A stretch of 64,000 bases of DNA from Venturia oleaginea (GCA_013176395.1 JABMLP010000010.1:62001-126000), one strand, 5' to 3'. Counted from the stretch's first letter, positions 52,463 to 64,000 are shown. Made by a program: numbers and translations. Notes: generated from the letters alone by a model not told the origin.

Positions 52463-53389
52463 TTACATGTCGACCTCCATTGCATTACCGACCTCGTTGA
52501 CTTGAACCATCGAGGCAACAATGTCCTTTGCATGAATGGTTTGCCCATCGGCAAGAATGTCAGGGATCCAGTTGCCGCGCTCGTCTTGACGCTTGTTACC
52601 GAGCCGTCGGAGAACTTCTTCTTCGGTTGAGTTGCAAAGAAGACGACAGGTGTTGAGATCCTCGGTGAAGAGCCACCATTGATGGATGGAGCCGGTGCAG
52701 TTGATGGCAGCGCTCCGAGTGACAAAAATGCCCAGACCTTCGTGTTGAAGAACAATGTTTGGTTGCTGCACGTATGGATATTGATTCTTGATGTATGTCT
52801 CTTGCCCGGCAACAGCAGAGGCTTGGGCCTCTGAAACTCGCTTCCAGCCAATACCCAAACGCAGTACGATTGGATCAAGAGTGTGATCGAAGTTCTTCGA
52901 ATCCTCGTCATTGGATGTGCGGCGTTGTGACTTTCGCGCGGTGAGAATGGGTCGCTCAACTGAAGGCGAATTGATCACAGCCGTATCAGCTTTCTCTTCC
53001 ATCCAGGTACCGCTTTGTGATTCTGCAGCGATATTCAAGACAGGTTCGTCAGGGTAGCTCAGGGTCATGCCGGGTCCGCAGACAGGTTCGACTTTGGTTT
53101 TGGGTGGCTGGACTGGTCCAGCGGGTGATGAATCGTCGTCATCATGGATATCTGCTCGTGATCTCTTACGACCAGCAATGCCGTCTTGGGATTTCGAGAG
53201 ATAGTTGAGTGATGGAGGTCGAAGAGGGAACCTTGGCGGCGACGACCTCCTCACTGATGGCTGGTCTGGTGCAGCAGCGAAGTTATGTGAAGCACCCATG
53301 TTGACGTGTGGGTTATGCGTAAAGTAATTATGTTGTTGTTGAGGCGGGAGGACCAGAACGGGCTGCGAGGCGAAGTAGTTAAGACCCAT
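52463..53389 (-). CDS. Protein of unknown function, probably nuclear, intronless
   Basis: 308 residues. N-terminal 100 residues are disordered, Q/P/S-rich with a basic patch GRKRSRADI followed by aspartates, a possible nuclear signal. A compact C-terminal domain lies from about residue 170 (LDPIVLRLGIGWKRVSE, IFVTRSAAINCTGSIHQWW, LFTEDLNTCRLLCNSTEEEV, WIPDILADGQTIHAKDI). No catalytic motif is evident. Start chosen at 53389 (MGLNYFASQP); the region upstream lacks a frame and is rich in repeats of GGGGAC on the far side. Confidence 0.75.
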   Translation of the reverse strand: MGLNYFASQPVLVLPPQQQHNYFTHNPHVNMGASHNFAAAPDQPSVRRSSPPRFPLRPPSLNYLSKSQDGIAGRKRSRADIHDDDDSSPAGPVQPPKTKVEPVCGPGMTLSYPDEPVLNIAAESQSGTWMEEKADTAVINSPSVERPILTARKSQRRTSNDEDSKNFDHTLDPIVLRLGIGWKRVSEAQASAVAGQETYIKNQYPYVQQPNIVLQHEGLGIFVTRSAAINCTGSIHQWWLFTEDLNTCRLLCNSTEEEVLRRLGNKRQDERGNWIPDILADGQTIHAKDIVASMVQVNEVGNAMEVDM

Positions 53390-54347
53390 GGTGACAACGT
53401 TGCTAAATGAAGTAGTGCTGAGGTTAGTGGGAATGGAAGATCAGTCAAATGTAAACCTCAAGACAATTGAGCCTTGATGTATAATAGTATCCGGAGAAAG
53501 TGACCTCGGATGATGGATGATGGTGGAGGTTCTGGATGGTCGCGTTTTGGTGCTCGTGATGATTTGGTGTTAATGAGAAGGAGGGTGAGGATGAGGCTGA
53601 TCATGAACGAAATGATGATGGCAGGAGCAACGGAAGGATAAGAGATGGATGAAGAGAGAAAAGAGATGGGGGAGAGGCGGCGACGAGGTTGGACAGGATT
53701 TCGGAGGACAATGCGAGATTTCGTGTTGGAGGTTGTTGAAGGAAACTGGTAGTTGAGGTGGGAGGTCCCGACCTTTTGATGCTGCGCGGGCTAAGCAGGT
53801 GCAGGTGTGGCTGGTTAAACCCTGCGCGATTGCTTGACTGGGGATCCCGTTTGAGAACGGGGACGGGGACGGGGACGTGACATGTTTTTTTTGCTTGACA
53901 TGGAGGCAAATATATTGATCTCTGGAGGCTGAGAGCTGAGCTCAAGTTGTTGACCTGTATGAATACTCGGGATGCTTTAGGATCCACTGCTGATTTCTTC
54001 GTGATAATCACGTGATTTTGAGCACCTGAAGTTTATCGAATTATATCTTTCCGACTTACATAAAACTGCTTTTTTTACTTTATAAACCATCTCCAAGTCG
54101 AGAGAATCTCAGGATTATCTTTTCGAGTGAAGATGATCAGCTGATCCAAATCCTCAGGCCTTGGCATGGCCAAGATCCACCGAGTCACGAACTTGCCAGA
54201 CCTTCGTTCGCATTACTCACGCGACTTAGCTACTGGTGACCCTACGTGCCTCCTTCCAGCATCTAAAATTCTTTGCATCAGAATGCATCGCAACTGAAAA
54301 TGAATTTATACAGTCCTCCCTCGTCAGTCTTGGACCAATTGCCCAAG
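53390..54347. other. Divergent intergenic region between 52463-53389 and GWT1
   Basis: The two genes are divergent, so both promoters lie here. Contains GGGGAC repeated three times near 53858-53878 and T-runs near 53885 and 54070. No gene supported; a frame at 53601-54011 (minus) has no features. Confidence 0.45.
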
Positions 54348-55907
54348 ATGGACAAGAGAATGTCCAATAACTACAAGGCCCTAAAAGAATCGTTTGTCAG
54401 CAATCTTTCAGGGGGCTCTATATGGGAAATCAACGAGGTCTCACTTGTCCTTCCTGTGAGTCCATCAAAAATACCGAGCGCAGCATAGGCTCTATACTAA
54501 CCACCCTAGGCTGGTGTTTTCCTCTGGTCCGTTCTTCAGTCTCGACAGCGTTTCTTCGCGCCCTATACCCCAGCAGCGGCTGCGACAGATTTTCTCATCA
54601 ATTGCGCCTCAGCGCTCTTCGCCATCACTGTTTACTCCAAGCAGCCACTGCTGCTAAACATCTTTCTTCTAACGCCTGCGATTCTCGCGCTTATTAGCCG
54701 GCCATCACACAAAAAGATTCAAGCACGCCCACCAGGCCTAGCATCAACGACAAAGAATAAAACGAAACTGGATCCTTTCCCCATCAAGCCTTTTGTCACC
54801 ATGTATCGTGGCGGGATGATGGTCATCACGTGCGCTGCCATTCTTGCTGTGGACTTCAGAATATTTCCGCGCCGCTTTGCAAAAGTCGAAAATTGGGGTA
54901 CATCACTCATGGATCTAGGAGTCGGCTCGTTCGTTTTCTCGGCCGGCACAGTCTCGGCACGATCAGTTCTGAAAGCGCAGCTTGCAGGAAATATCCCCTC
55001 ATTGATCACGCGACTGAAGCTTTCTGTTCGGCATTCCCTGCCTCTGCTGGCTCTTGGCCTCATTCGGCTGTATAGTGTCAAAGGAGTAGACTACGCAGAG
55101 CATGTTACAGAGTATGGCGTACATTGGAACTTTTTCTTCACCTTGGGCTTCCTCCCACCATTTGTGGCTCTTTGTCATTCAGCGTTCGCAATGGTCCGTT
55201 CCTATGAAACCCTAGCTCTGGCGGTTGGTATTGCATATGAGGCCACATTGGATTTCACAAACCTCAAGGCTTATATATTCACTGCCCCAAGAGACAACCT
55301 TCTCTCACAGAATCGAGAGGGAATATTCTCTCTGTTCGGCTATCTGGCCATCTTCGTCGCCGGGCACGCAGCAGGCATGTATATGCTACCCCGCGAACCG
55401 ACGTCAACCTCAAGTGAGCCCGTGCTATCCCGGGCCGGGTTTTCACACTTTCGCAAAACCGCAGCGGGAAGACTCGCAACCTGGTCCGTCATCTGGTCTG
55501 CGCTCACGGTCTTTGCTCTGTCCTACCGTGGTCTTAACCTCCGGGTCTCACGTCGCTTGGCGAACCTACCTTACATCCTCTGGGTTGCAGCGTTCAACTG
55601 CTCTCATCTCACTATTTGCTGTCTGATCGAGCAATTCTGCTTTCCAGATCTCTACAAAGCTGAAGATGCCGAAACCGAGAAAAACCGCTGCAAAGCGGCG
55701 ACCAGTCGTCTTCTGTATGCATTCAACAGGAATGGCTTACCTTTATTTCTTCTCGCCAACCTCCTTACAGGTGCTGTCAATATGAGCTTGCCAACAATAG
55801 ACATGACCAGACTGGCATCAATTGGGGTTTTGATGGGGTATGTAGGAGCTCTAAGTGCGACCGCGCTCGCTTTAGATTTGTACGATAAAACCCTAAGACT
55901 GTCTTGA
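54348..55907 (+). CDS. GWT1: GPI-anchored wall transfer protein 1 (inositol acyltransferase, PIG-W family), one intron
   Basis: Exons 54348-54455 and 54510-55907, intron 54 bp (GTGAGT...CTAACCACCCTAG). 501 residues from MDKRMSNNYK; a start 12 bases later (MSNNYKALKE) matches the family equally well. Gwt1 adds an acyl chain to the inositol of glucosaminyl-phosphatidylinositol in the ER membrane, an early step in GPI-anchor synthesis needed for wall mannoproteins. Recognised from YRGGMMVITCAAILAVDFR, RFAKVENWGTSLMDLGVGSF, YAEHVTEYGVHWNFFFTLGF and the end region NGLPLFLLANLLTGAVNMS. About 13 hydrophobic segments, as in the family; length is normal. No defect seen. Confidence 0.96.
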
Positions 55908-57131
55908 AGGATTATTCGAGGGAAAAGAGGTCGGCACTTGACGAAACATTCGCATAATGGTGGAGGAGTAATGTAAGTCGCTTCGCCTCACAGAGAACAT
56001 CCGCGGCCCCTATGAACTGAGGATCTTGCCAAGACTTTCTCCGGAAAGCTTAATTTCTATGAGCCGACTGCGAACAAACGAAAAGGAGTTTGGATCTTCG
56101 GTTTTGATGAAATAACTCTTGAAGCCTGTCCGTGGAGGAGAGACGAAACCCCCCTTCGCTTTCGTTTGCCGGGGGAATTCCACGTCCATCAACTTCGTCT
56201 AAAAGAAACCAGGTCTAGGGCTGTAAACCAATGGGATGAATTATCCAGCACGCATTCGCGTCCAATCGTCCACGTGAAAGGCATAGGGTCCTCTGTCGAC
56301 TTGCCGGTTGAATACGAACATTCTTGGATGCATTGCACGAATCATGGAAGCTGATGCCAATTGACGGAACCTCGACAGAAATGTAGCCATAAACTCAAAT
56401 GATTCTCGTTTCCCCACATGTTAACAAGCGATCAGGGCAACCCATACATCATCATAACAAACCACAGACGGATTCAGCGATGCTCAACCTGGTTGATCCA
56501 TCGCGAACTCCCAATCTCGTGAACATGCGAACCACCGAAACAAAACAAGCTCTGCCAAGTATCGCGGGGACACGTCTTTTGTCTTGAGTACAACATCGAT
56601 GATCGGGTTGAGCCAGTCGGGGCACGAGGCGACAACCGAGCCTTGATCGCATACGTGCTACCAATGTTGTTTCATAACCAAAGGGCTGCAGCCTCGTCCG
56701 CGGATCTTCAAATTGATAATGACAATGTTGCCCTCGTAGAATGGACGAATGCCACTGTTGGAAACCTGATAAAAATAACTACGTGTTCTAAAAATGATGC
56801 AGGGCCGACCTTCAGCAGCCAGGAGAAACTCAATCTTCATCATCTTGATTAGCCCCAACACATGGAGACTGGTCGCAACTCTTCTCATTCCCGGTCGAGG
56901 AGGCAGATATTGAGCTATCGGATCAGTCTACGTGACGAGCTGGATCACTTAGCAGGCGGACCTAATTGCTCCCTCTTGGATCAGGTACATTCCGATCCTC
57001 CGTTCGAGACTCTACAAAAGAAGACGGCGCGATGGCATTGAGATGGACATCAGCAGCATCAAGTCTTTCATCACTTCCATCACTTCTCTCGATCACTACT
57101 CAATTACCTTCCAAGTCTTCAAACCTTCAAA
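55908..57131. other. Region downstream of GWT1
   Basis: Holds one motif-less but protein-like frame (56016-56354, listed separately). Otherwise no supported gene. C/T-rich promoter-like DNA precedes 57132. Confidence 0.4.
56016..56354 (+). other. Protein-like open frame without start codon, possible last exon or gene remnant
   Basis: 112 codons between a TGA at 56013 and a TGA at 56352. The composition looks coding (KLNFYEPTANKRKGVWIFGF, DEITLEACPWRRDETPLRF, GEFHVHQLRLKETRS), and the frame lacks an internal ATG near its start. An AG at 56019-56021 could be a 3' splice site. No family recognised; chance cannot be excluded. Confidence 0.35.
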
Positions 57132-57636
57132 ATGTTCAACCCAGTAAAGCTCCTTCTTCTCGGCCTCCTTGGCTTGAGGTGAGTCTAAGCACCCAGTATC
57201 ACACAAATCCCTAGACTAACACTGACCAAAGCACCGCGGCTATGGCCTTCCCAGTTGAGGCTTCCACTGCCGCCACCGCAGAGGTCGCCCAGGTCGCCCA
57301 GGTCGCCCAGGTCGCCCAGACTGCCGATGTTGCAGATGTTGCCGACAACAAGCCACACGATTACTCGTACAACAAGGGCAACAACAACAACGATGACCGC
57401 CACCGTGAGCAAGAACAACGCCGCGAGCAAGAGCGCCGCGAACAAGAGCGCCGAGAACAAGAACAGCGCCGTCAGAGGTAAGCCTTTCATTTTAAAGTGT
57501 TGACTCTTTATACTGATCCTTGACCAGGGAACGTGAACAGCGTGAGAGAGAAGAGCAGCAGCGTCGTCGACAGCGCGAGGAGGAGGAGCGGAAACAGCGG
57601 CAGGGAAAGGATGGGAAGAAAGGCCATGGTTATTAG
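57132..57636 (+). CDS. Small secreted repeat protein, two introns
   Basis: Exons 57132-57178, 57232-57477 and 57528-57636; both introns are GT-AG with good branch sites, and the frame is kept (AG/C and AG/G). 133 residues. Signal peptide MFNPVKLLLLGLLGLSTAAM with cleavage about after A-M-A. Then four V-A-Q repeats encoded by four exact GTCGCCCAG units and a related A-D-V-A-D. An N-rich linker follows (NKGNNNNDDRH), then about 60 residues of E/Q/R only, with R-R-E-Q-E repeats that would form a single charged helix, and the end KDGKKGHGY. No cysteine. Function unknown; secreted cell-wall or effector-type protein is inferred. Confidence 0.75.
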
Positions 57637-59700
57637 ATCCTTTCTTTTTTTTCTTTTTTTTTTAAAAAAACCTTTTGGGATGTAGAGAGTGGGTTGGTGG
57701 GTAGCGGTTGAGGATTCTGGGTATACAATCTTTGTGGTTTTTTTGGTTGGGTGGTGATTCGGTTCTTGGTCCTGGGTATATACTCCTTCGCTCGTTTTTC
57801 GTATTTTCAATATCGATATTTTCTCGGTATGGTCTGTGATTGATACCTGTTGGACTGACTAGTGAGTGGTCTTGGAGAAGGCAGATATCGTGAAGATGAG
57901 TGCGGATGTTATGTTTGGTAGCAGTCTACAGACAAGGGAAGCACCCAGACGACCTGGAATAGTCTTCGAGCGGGATCACTTCAGCCTTCGTCGCGTCTAG
58001 GAGATTACGTACCCGGATTGCTGGCGTTGCCTGGGAATAGGCAAGGCTACTCATCCATGGACAAGGCTGAAGAGGGCGATGAAGGCCGTTGAACGCGTGG
58101 TCTCGGACCTCTGAATGGTATTGGTGGTGGAAGACGACCGAAAGCTACGGTGATAGATGTAGTCGTACCTGTTCATGCGAGATAATTACGAAGGTTAGAG
58201 AGTAGCGGAGCACGGTCATCTTCCTGTCCCTAAGGCATAACTATTAGCAGAATGACTTAAATACCTGTCTTGATGAAGGTAGAATGTCTGAGCTGTCTGT
58301 CCCACTGAGGTGGGAGTAGTATGAAAATGGCGTCGACTTGTGTAAATACATAAACCCAAATCTCACAGACTTCGAACCTTGGATCGTTTCTCAGCTAATT
58401 CTTCTTGCTACCCACGTCCGTTAGTTGAACAAACCTTCAAATTCTAAACATGAAATTTACCACCATCCTACCCGCATTATCTTCTTTCCCATCACCATCG
58501 CTACCTTCATGAGATGTTATTTTTCACGCTAGAAACGTCATCACCTGGAATATAGCCAGGCGACTTGACTCCAAGCTTCAAACCATCGGCGGGCGCAATG
58601 ATGTTGTTCAAGAATTTCGACTCGATCAAGTAAATTATACCTTCTTATAAGCTTGAGGATTTGACTTGTGTTTTAGCTTTAACCCTAGCACACTGTGTAT
58701 ACTTTATCCGGGTATGGTGACGGTGTGTCCAGGGCGTTTTTGTGGCGAGGGTGGGGTGTGCTTTAAGGATGGCCTCGCTTGGCTGGAGAGTAGTTCTGGG
58801 CTTGGAGTTATGAGGATGAATGAGGGTTTTACAAAAACTTCGAAAACTCATGTTATCTGTGCTTGGTGAAATTGGGTTGAAAGGAAGGAGTTGAAACGTT
58901 TGTTATTCAGGATGACTGGGGTCTGATCGAAGTGTGTCTCTGTCCCTAATTTCTCCATTTTCCTCAATCTTTCTTATGTCTAACGTACAGAACAGAGGGG
59001 GCTAGAGGGCATCGCATACCCGATTGAAGTCCTATGGTACTCGATTCTCAGTCGTCTTAAGAAAAGAACCCGCCAGGAAGTTTCATGTTTCCAATTAAAT
59101 TCATAAGCCTTCTTCTTAGTCAATAGATTGTCGATCCTTACTTTATCATCAAAATCTCGTCTCTCAGATTACCGGGTTCGGATTGGGAGTACTTTGCGAA
59201 TATCTCTGTACCTCATTTCCATGCCCTTTTCTCACATAGCTAGAAACTTGGTAGATTAACAAGACAAGTATGATAGACAAGAGGGAAGCGCAAATGGTAG
59301 ATATAGACGTTTATCAGGTATTGATCTATATAATGTACATTTACTCCACGCTCTTCCCCAGCGAAAGTCTCGTCTCTCTTTTTATTCATCTGTTTTCGCG
59401 CCCGCCTACGAAATCTTGAACTCTATGTTTCCGGCCATATCATGATGGATTGGAAGCTGAGTACAAGGCGGAGATGCTCGACGCCAGATACTCTTAACTT
59501 CTCTGAGGCTGCGGAGTTGGAGTTGGTGGGATGATGTGGTAGTCGGCGGGAATGTGAATTCTGCACGCATGACCGATTCTTCTGATCAACGCCCTCAAAC
59601 GGTTTTACCCTATCGGATGATATTGCGGAGCTGGCGTTGGCGATGAGATGTGGTGATGTTCGTTATTGTTGTTGAAGCATCGTCCTCAAACCGGCTCGAT
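57637..59700. other. Gene-poor region
   Basis: A T/A homopolymer run follows the secreted-protein gene (57643-57668). At 58450 an ATG opens a 20-residue signal-like frame (MKFTTILPALSSFPSPS) that stops at once; it may be a dead secreted-protein gene. Nothing else could be supported. Confidence 0.35.
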
Positions 59701-60261
59701 TCAATCCTTCTCACCCCCAGCCTCCTCCACACTCGAATCCGAGAAATATTGCTCATCCTCCTCATCGCCCCAAGAACTCCCATCACTATCCTCCTCCTCA
59801 CTCGCGCTATCCTCACTGTCCTCCTCGACCTCCCTTACCATAATATCAACAAGTTTGCCCACGTCGACAACTTTGCCTTCGTTCGAAGATGCCGTGGGAA
59901 TAGGCGCATCCTCATCTCCGAAATCGCCGAACCACTCCAACACCTCGCCTTCGCCGTAGTCAGCATCGACTTCTTGCTCGTCATCGGAATCGTCGTCGAT
60001 GTTTGAGTCTTGGTGGGGACCTGGGATGTGGCGAACGGAGTGGACTTCTTCGAGTTTGGAGGAGTAGGAATCGAGGGTATTGCAAAGTCCGACCAATCTC
60101 CTCAGATTCGGTTCTTTGCCTCTGGTCTCCTTTGACACTTTTTGGCGGGTCAGGTTGGCAAGTTGCCATTGTTGTGATGCAGTAATGTGGTTGCTGTTGG
60201 ATGCCATGTTTTGGATGCGAATAGGAGCCGAAGACATGATGTTTGCAGCGTCCAATGACAA
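59701..60261 (-). CDS. Acidic protein of unknown function
   Basis: 186 residues, or 168 if it starts at the third methionine (60207, MASNSNHIT), which gives a more compact product. The first half has a helical segment (QQWQLANLTRQKVSKETRGK, LVGLCNTLDSYSSKLEEVHS). The second half is very acidic (DDDSDDEQEVDADYGEGEV, SEEEDSDGSSWGDEEDEQYF) with a short hydrophobic motif LEWFGDFGDED and VGKLVDIMVREVEED between. The style is that of histone- or ribosome-associated acidic proteins, but no family was recognised. No intron. Confidence 0.6.
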   Translation of the reverse strand: MSLDAANIMSSAPIRIQNMASNSNHITASQQWQLANLTRQKVSKETRGKEPNLRRLVGLCNTLDSYSSKLEEVHSVRHIPGPHQDSNIDDDSDDEQEVDADYGEGEVLEWFGDFGDEDAPIPTASSNEGKVVDVGKLVDIMVREVEEDSEDSASEEEDSDGSSWGDEEDEQYFSDSSVEEAGGEKD

Positions 60262-61935
60262 TCGATCTGGCTATGAAAATGGGATAGTTCGTGTGTGATT
60301 GATAGCAACTATCGTGAAAGTTATATTGGATCAGACACTTCTTCCAGCAGCGAGGGCAATGTTTATATTCCGATGCACAAAATTACGAATCATTTCCTCA
60401 CTCATAAGAGTCATGACCCCTTGAAGAAAAAATCAGCGTCAGGCATGGTAGCGTCACCAGGCGTACGATGTGTCATGCTCATCAAATGTGGAGTACAGGT
60501 TAGTCAGGGCGCTCGGTGGTTGCAGGGCTGGAGCCATGGGCCTATTACAGCGTCCATGGTGCGTTTCGCTGAAATCTCGCAGCAATTCGGATGGTCGATT
60601 CTGGCCTCTGAAATGCTCCCTCATTCTTCCGATTGCTACTTTCGAGAGGCTTCGTTGAACAGGCTTCCATGGGACCGTATCGTAAGGCTGATGGAAGCGA
60701 CGGGATACGATCACGATCAAGGACCGCTTCGAGACATCGGCCTGCCCCATCAGTCCAGTCCTACCATGGTTGATAACATTACCAGTATCACAACGACAGG
60801 CATTGGACAGGCCTGCTTCCGAACAAAGCAAGATCGAGCTGAGTAAACCTGTATTTGCCCAGATCTGGAAGGACCAAGCATCGTCTACCCAATTGCAATA
60901 TCCGGGGAAGTCGCCGCTGAGGGACTCCACCATCTAGCCCTTCCGCTTCGCAAGCGTATCATCTGATTCACGCCAAGGGGTAACGTACGTAGGATACGAC
61001 TAAAGACCCTCCCACCCGGCCAAATTACTCGATCCCATCTCCCCTTCGGCCCGAAAGCGCCTTACAGCGGCACTCACACCCGTAGCGTCCCCCTTAACAA
61101 GAAAAAAAAGGGGGGAAAAATCATAGTAGGCCCGACCGAAGACATCTCGCGGTGAAGAAAGAAAGAAAAAAGAGCGACTCGCGAACTCGAAACTTGGTAC
61201 TCTTGATCGTAGACAGGGACAGGGCCTACGCTTGGCTACATCGTTCTCATTCCCGTCCTTCCCAATTCTCTCTTCTCGAGCTCGCACCTATCCCACCCCT
61301 TACCAGCATTTAGTCCTACCATTGTCACAATACCTACCAAAACTGAAACCTTCGTCCAGGCTTCCATGAGCCTTCTTTTCATCTCATTCTCCACTCTTCC
61401 CTCTATAATTTCCGAGGAGAGTGGGGCGGGTGTGACATCGTCATGTCGTCATGTGAAAAATTTGGCAGTGTCGAGGTAAGAATAGAGGGGCGAAGATCAC
61501 CCGGCCGGATCTGTGGGATTTCGAAAAGGTGGTTTTTGGTGTTTTGATATGCCAGGCTGGGTTTTGGGAAGGGCTGGGTTTGGGGCTTGGTTGGCTTTGT
61601 GATGGGGTCTTGGTGGCTTTGGGTTTGTTTGTGGTGGGAAGATTTAGTTGTGGTTTCTGCTACATCCAAGTGGGATACACAATACTCATCATCTTCACTT
61701 GATAAGAGGGAGTACATAACAATGTGGAAAGAGGTAAAGGATCATCAGATATGTGATTGCCTGTTGACCGGCTCTCACTGCATGCCATGCATTTTTTGAG
61801 CTGAGTTCGAAATTTGTTTCGAACAGTCCCATTAATGATTCTGGATCGATTCCAACCACTGCCATAATCAAGCCTCACAATTGAGTGCTACAAATTTATC
61901 AATGTCAATAACAGCTGAGTCATTATTCATCCCCA
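60262..61935. other. Region between the acidic protein and the transcription factor, no supported gene
   Basis: Overlapping frames on both strands at 60295-60933 (183 codons plus, 160 minus) cannot both be genes, and neither shows motifs. The A/G-run AAGAAAAAAAAGGGGGG lies near 61098-61120. Confidence 0.35.
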
Positions 61936-64000
61936 TCAGAACCCCTCCAATCCCTCCTGCTTCTCCCCACCCCAAAGAATTTTATCCATGAACGAATACG
62001 GCGAATGCTCATCACTGCTGTACCCATAATACGGGCTCCCGCTCGTCGTGAAATTAGGCGGCGTGGCAAATTCCTCCATACTACTCGCCGTAGTCCCAGC
62101 ATTCGAAAACCCAGGCGTCTCAATCTGCACTGGAAGAAACCTCTTCAACGCTTCAATCGACCTCGTGATGGGCGCTGATGACCCCAATGGATCCATACCC
62201 TCGTTGATAGACGACATGACTGATATGAGTTTGGTGAGTAACGTTTGAACACGCTCATTCCGGCTTGGTTCGCGAAGGATGCCCAACAGGAGCGCGGAGC
62301 TGAGGGAACGATGGACGGCGGCCCATGATTGAGACGCGAATTGGGTTATGTTTTGGAGGCCGATGAATGCTTCTACTGTGTTGGCGAGAGATTCGATGCA
62401 GGTCTTGCGAAGGAAGGAGGAGGCGTCTGTGGCGTTTTTGTCCGCGTTGCGGTGTTTTCGTAGGATGGGAGGGCATAGTTCTGATGTTATGTATGATCTG
62501 TGGAGATAGAGGTTCCAGTACTCGAGTTGTTGCTTCATGGACCTACAATTTTTTTTATCGCGAAGATGATCAGCAGCATCGTTGAGCAGGGTAGAGAGTT
62601 TTTTGCGTGTCTCGACGAGATGGGATATTTCACTCTTTGAATCTCGATGTGTATTTCTTTCGTAGATAATTTCTAAACCGGTCTTGCAGAGTGTTCGCAT
62701 GCATTCAATGTAGTTCATCTTTTCTCCTGGTTGGATAGGAGGTAGTTGCGATTCTAATTTCGCCGTTGATGAGGCACGGTCGTATGTGATAGATAGAAGA
62801 CTGTCTTGCCATATGATCTGCCACCAGACGTGACTTCTTTGTTGCTTTACCTCAGCAGCGACGAAAGGTGGAGCCTCGCGATGGAGGCCTTGACTTTGAG
62901 CAAGACGACTTGTCAAACCTGGGCAAGTTTTGGCAAAGGGGTTATCATCGACGAAGCAGAGCTTATAGACTCCCATCTGCCAAAACATGTTGCGGGAAAT
63001 CGTTGTATTGTTTTTGAAGTATGCCGATAGTCTCAATTCGCAGATTCTGTCACTCCCACTCGCATTCGCAGATCCCGCACTGTTTCGATTCCATCACGAT
63101 TTTAAAAGGTCGGATTTCAGGTCTCAAGCAACTATTCATCGTCCATTGCAATAATTGGTGTACCATCGAAACAAGTAAAGGAGCGTAAAAGACATGATCA
63201 CTTACCGAGTAGCGACCATGCAACACCTGCGTTCATATTGTTCGAGATGACATTCCCAAGCACAAGCAGATTCTGGACATCTGAAAGATTCGAATGTGAG
63301 AGGTAATTGATGATGCGCAGACATTCATAAGCGCTGCACACAAAGACCTGAGACATTAGTTGCCTTTCTTTTCTTGGTCGTCCTGAGCATTGGCAACCTG
63401 AAGCCAGAGCAGCGAACAGAAGGCCAATCCAGTGTAGATCCTTTCCGTAAGCGCTCTGAGTATCAATGGCACCTCCATAGCTCGCGATTTCACTATTCGT
63501 GCGTCTGTTCGAGAGGAAGTTGATTAGATCGTACTCCATTCCCGGTATGTCGGCTATTCCTGGATAGAGTATGTGTGCAGTTTGTTTGTATTTTCTAAAG
63601 TATGACAAGCACTCTGAATCCGCTGGTATGAGACTACAAAGCTGTTGAACCCGGGAAATAGAACCATGTGGCAAACCCCAAAGGTCAACAAAAGGATACG
63701 TCGCAGAGTCGTTGTCGAGGCCAAACACAGGGAGAAGACTTTTTCCGATTAGCTCTTGGATGCCCTCATCCCCCTTTCCCATGGCGACCACCATGGCGGG
63801 TACGGAGTTTCCTCCCAGAAAAGTATCGTGTTGATCACCGAGGAGTTGATTATTGGCGAGGATAGATGGAATGCTGTCGCTACTATCTCGATTTGGTTCG
63901 CCTGGCTTGAACGAAGAAGATGGATTCTCCTCGTCATCTTCAGAACTATTTCTAGGACCAAGGCGCCTTCTTTTCAGAGGACGTGACGCTTGTTGTATAG
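61936..64000 (-). CDS. Fungal-specific transcription factor, C-terminal part, truncated by the right window edge
   Basis: Minus strand, exons >64000-63206 and 62918-61936, intron 287 bp (GTAAGTGATC...TTGCCCAG), frame kept through codon G/GT. The frame is open to the edge; the first visible residues are basic (RPLKRRRLGPRN), so the zinc cluster is probably just outside. The Fungal_trans domain (PF04082 type) is clear: SYGGAIDTQSAYGKD, SAYECLRIINYLSHSNLSDV, AWSLLG joined to LTSRLAQSQGLHRE, then RSHVWWQIIWQDSLLSITYD. The C-terminal tail is S/P/Y-rich (YYGYSSDEHSPYSF). It would regulate genes in the nucleus; target unknown. The long intron could hide a second small intron or exon. Confidence 0.85.

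Noticed and set aside
51710..52500. Two plus-strand frames of 134 and 146 codons
   Set aside because: No recognisable domain and low-quality starts; probably chance.
60295..60933. 183-codon plus frame and 160-codon minus frame overlapping each other
   Set aside because: They exclude each other, have no motif, and neither has splice signals that extend it; left as unannotated.
1..64000. tRNA, rRNA or biosynthetic gene cluster
   Set aside because: No tRNA cloverleaf with B box, no rRNA sequence and no core biosynthetic enzyme was recognised on either strand.

Overview
This is nuclear DNA of a filamentous ascomycete (Pezizomycotina). The reasons are short GT-AG introns of 50-80 bp with CTAAC/CTGAC branch sites, a GWT1 gene, a secreted cutinase, a fungal-specific transcription factor domain, and chromodomain Ty3/gypsy, Ty1/copia, Tad-like LINE and hAT elements of fungal type. 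The class cannot be fixed from the sequence; Leotiomycetes is a guess.

The left part, 1-37227, is almost entirely nested transposons. The first block holds gypsy element A (minus, runs off the left edge, frames intact) inserted in the 5' LTR of gypsy element B (plus). B has lost gag to RNase H, and a lone A-type LTR sits at the deletion. B is itself inserted in the reverse transcriptase of the older, broken gypsy element C (minus). B keeps an integrase-chromodomain frame and, on the opposite strand, a gene with a Zn2Cys6-like cysteine motif that overlaps the chromodomain end. Two head-to-head LTRs follow. The second is split by a decayed Tad-like LINE and a two-unit 1.6 kb tandem array made partly from LINE 3' ends (about 11.88-17.96 kb).

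The second block, 18541-37232, is one insertion: gypsy element E (minus) with matching LTRs and a TTGGT target duplication at both ends. Inside E lie two copia elements, F (27045-31340, duplication CTTCA) and G (19068-26604, duplication GATCC). Inside G lies an hAT element, H (21934-24756, duplication ACCATGAG). Every junction is exact, so the order of insertion can be read: E, then F and G, then H after G. E has a textbook -1 frameshift site between gag and pol. F and G both carry a primer site matching the 5' half of initiator tRNA-Met. Most coding breaks in E, F and H, and several in C and the LINE, are single stop codons of the kind C-to-T change at CpA would make. C, G and H also carry frameshifts.

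The right part, 37233-64000, is host sequence of normal density: a multi-pass membrane protein, two related large GTPase genes (the first clearly a pseudogene, the second damaged), a secreted cutinase, two conserved-looking proteins of unknown role, GWT1 (GPI-anchor inositol acylation), a 133-residue secreted repeat protein, an acidic protein, and the C-terminal part of a fungal transcription factor that runs off the right edge. The genes are separate transcription units, and no biosynthetic cluster is apparent.
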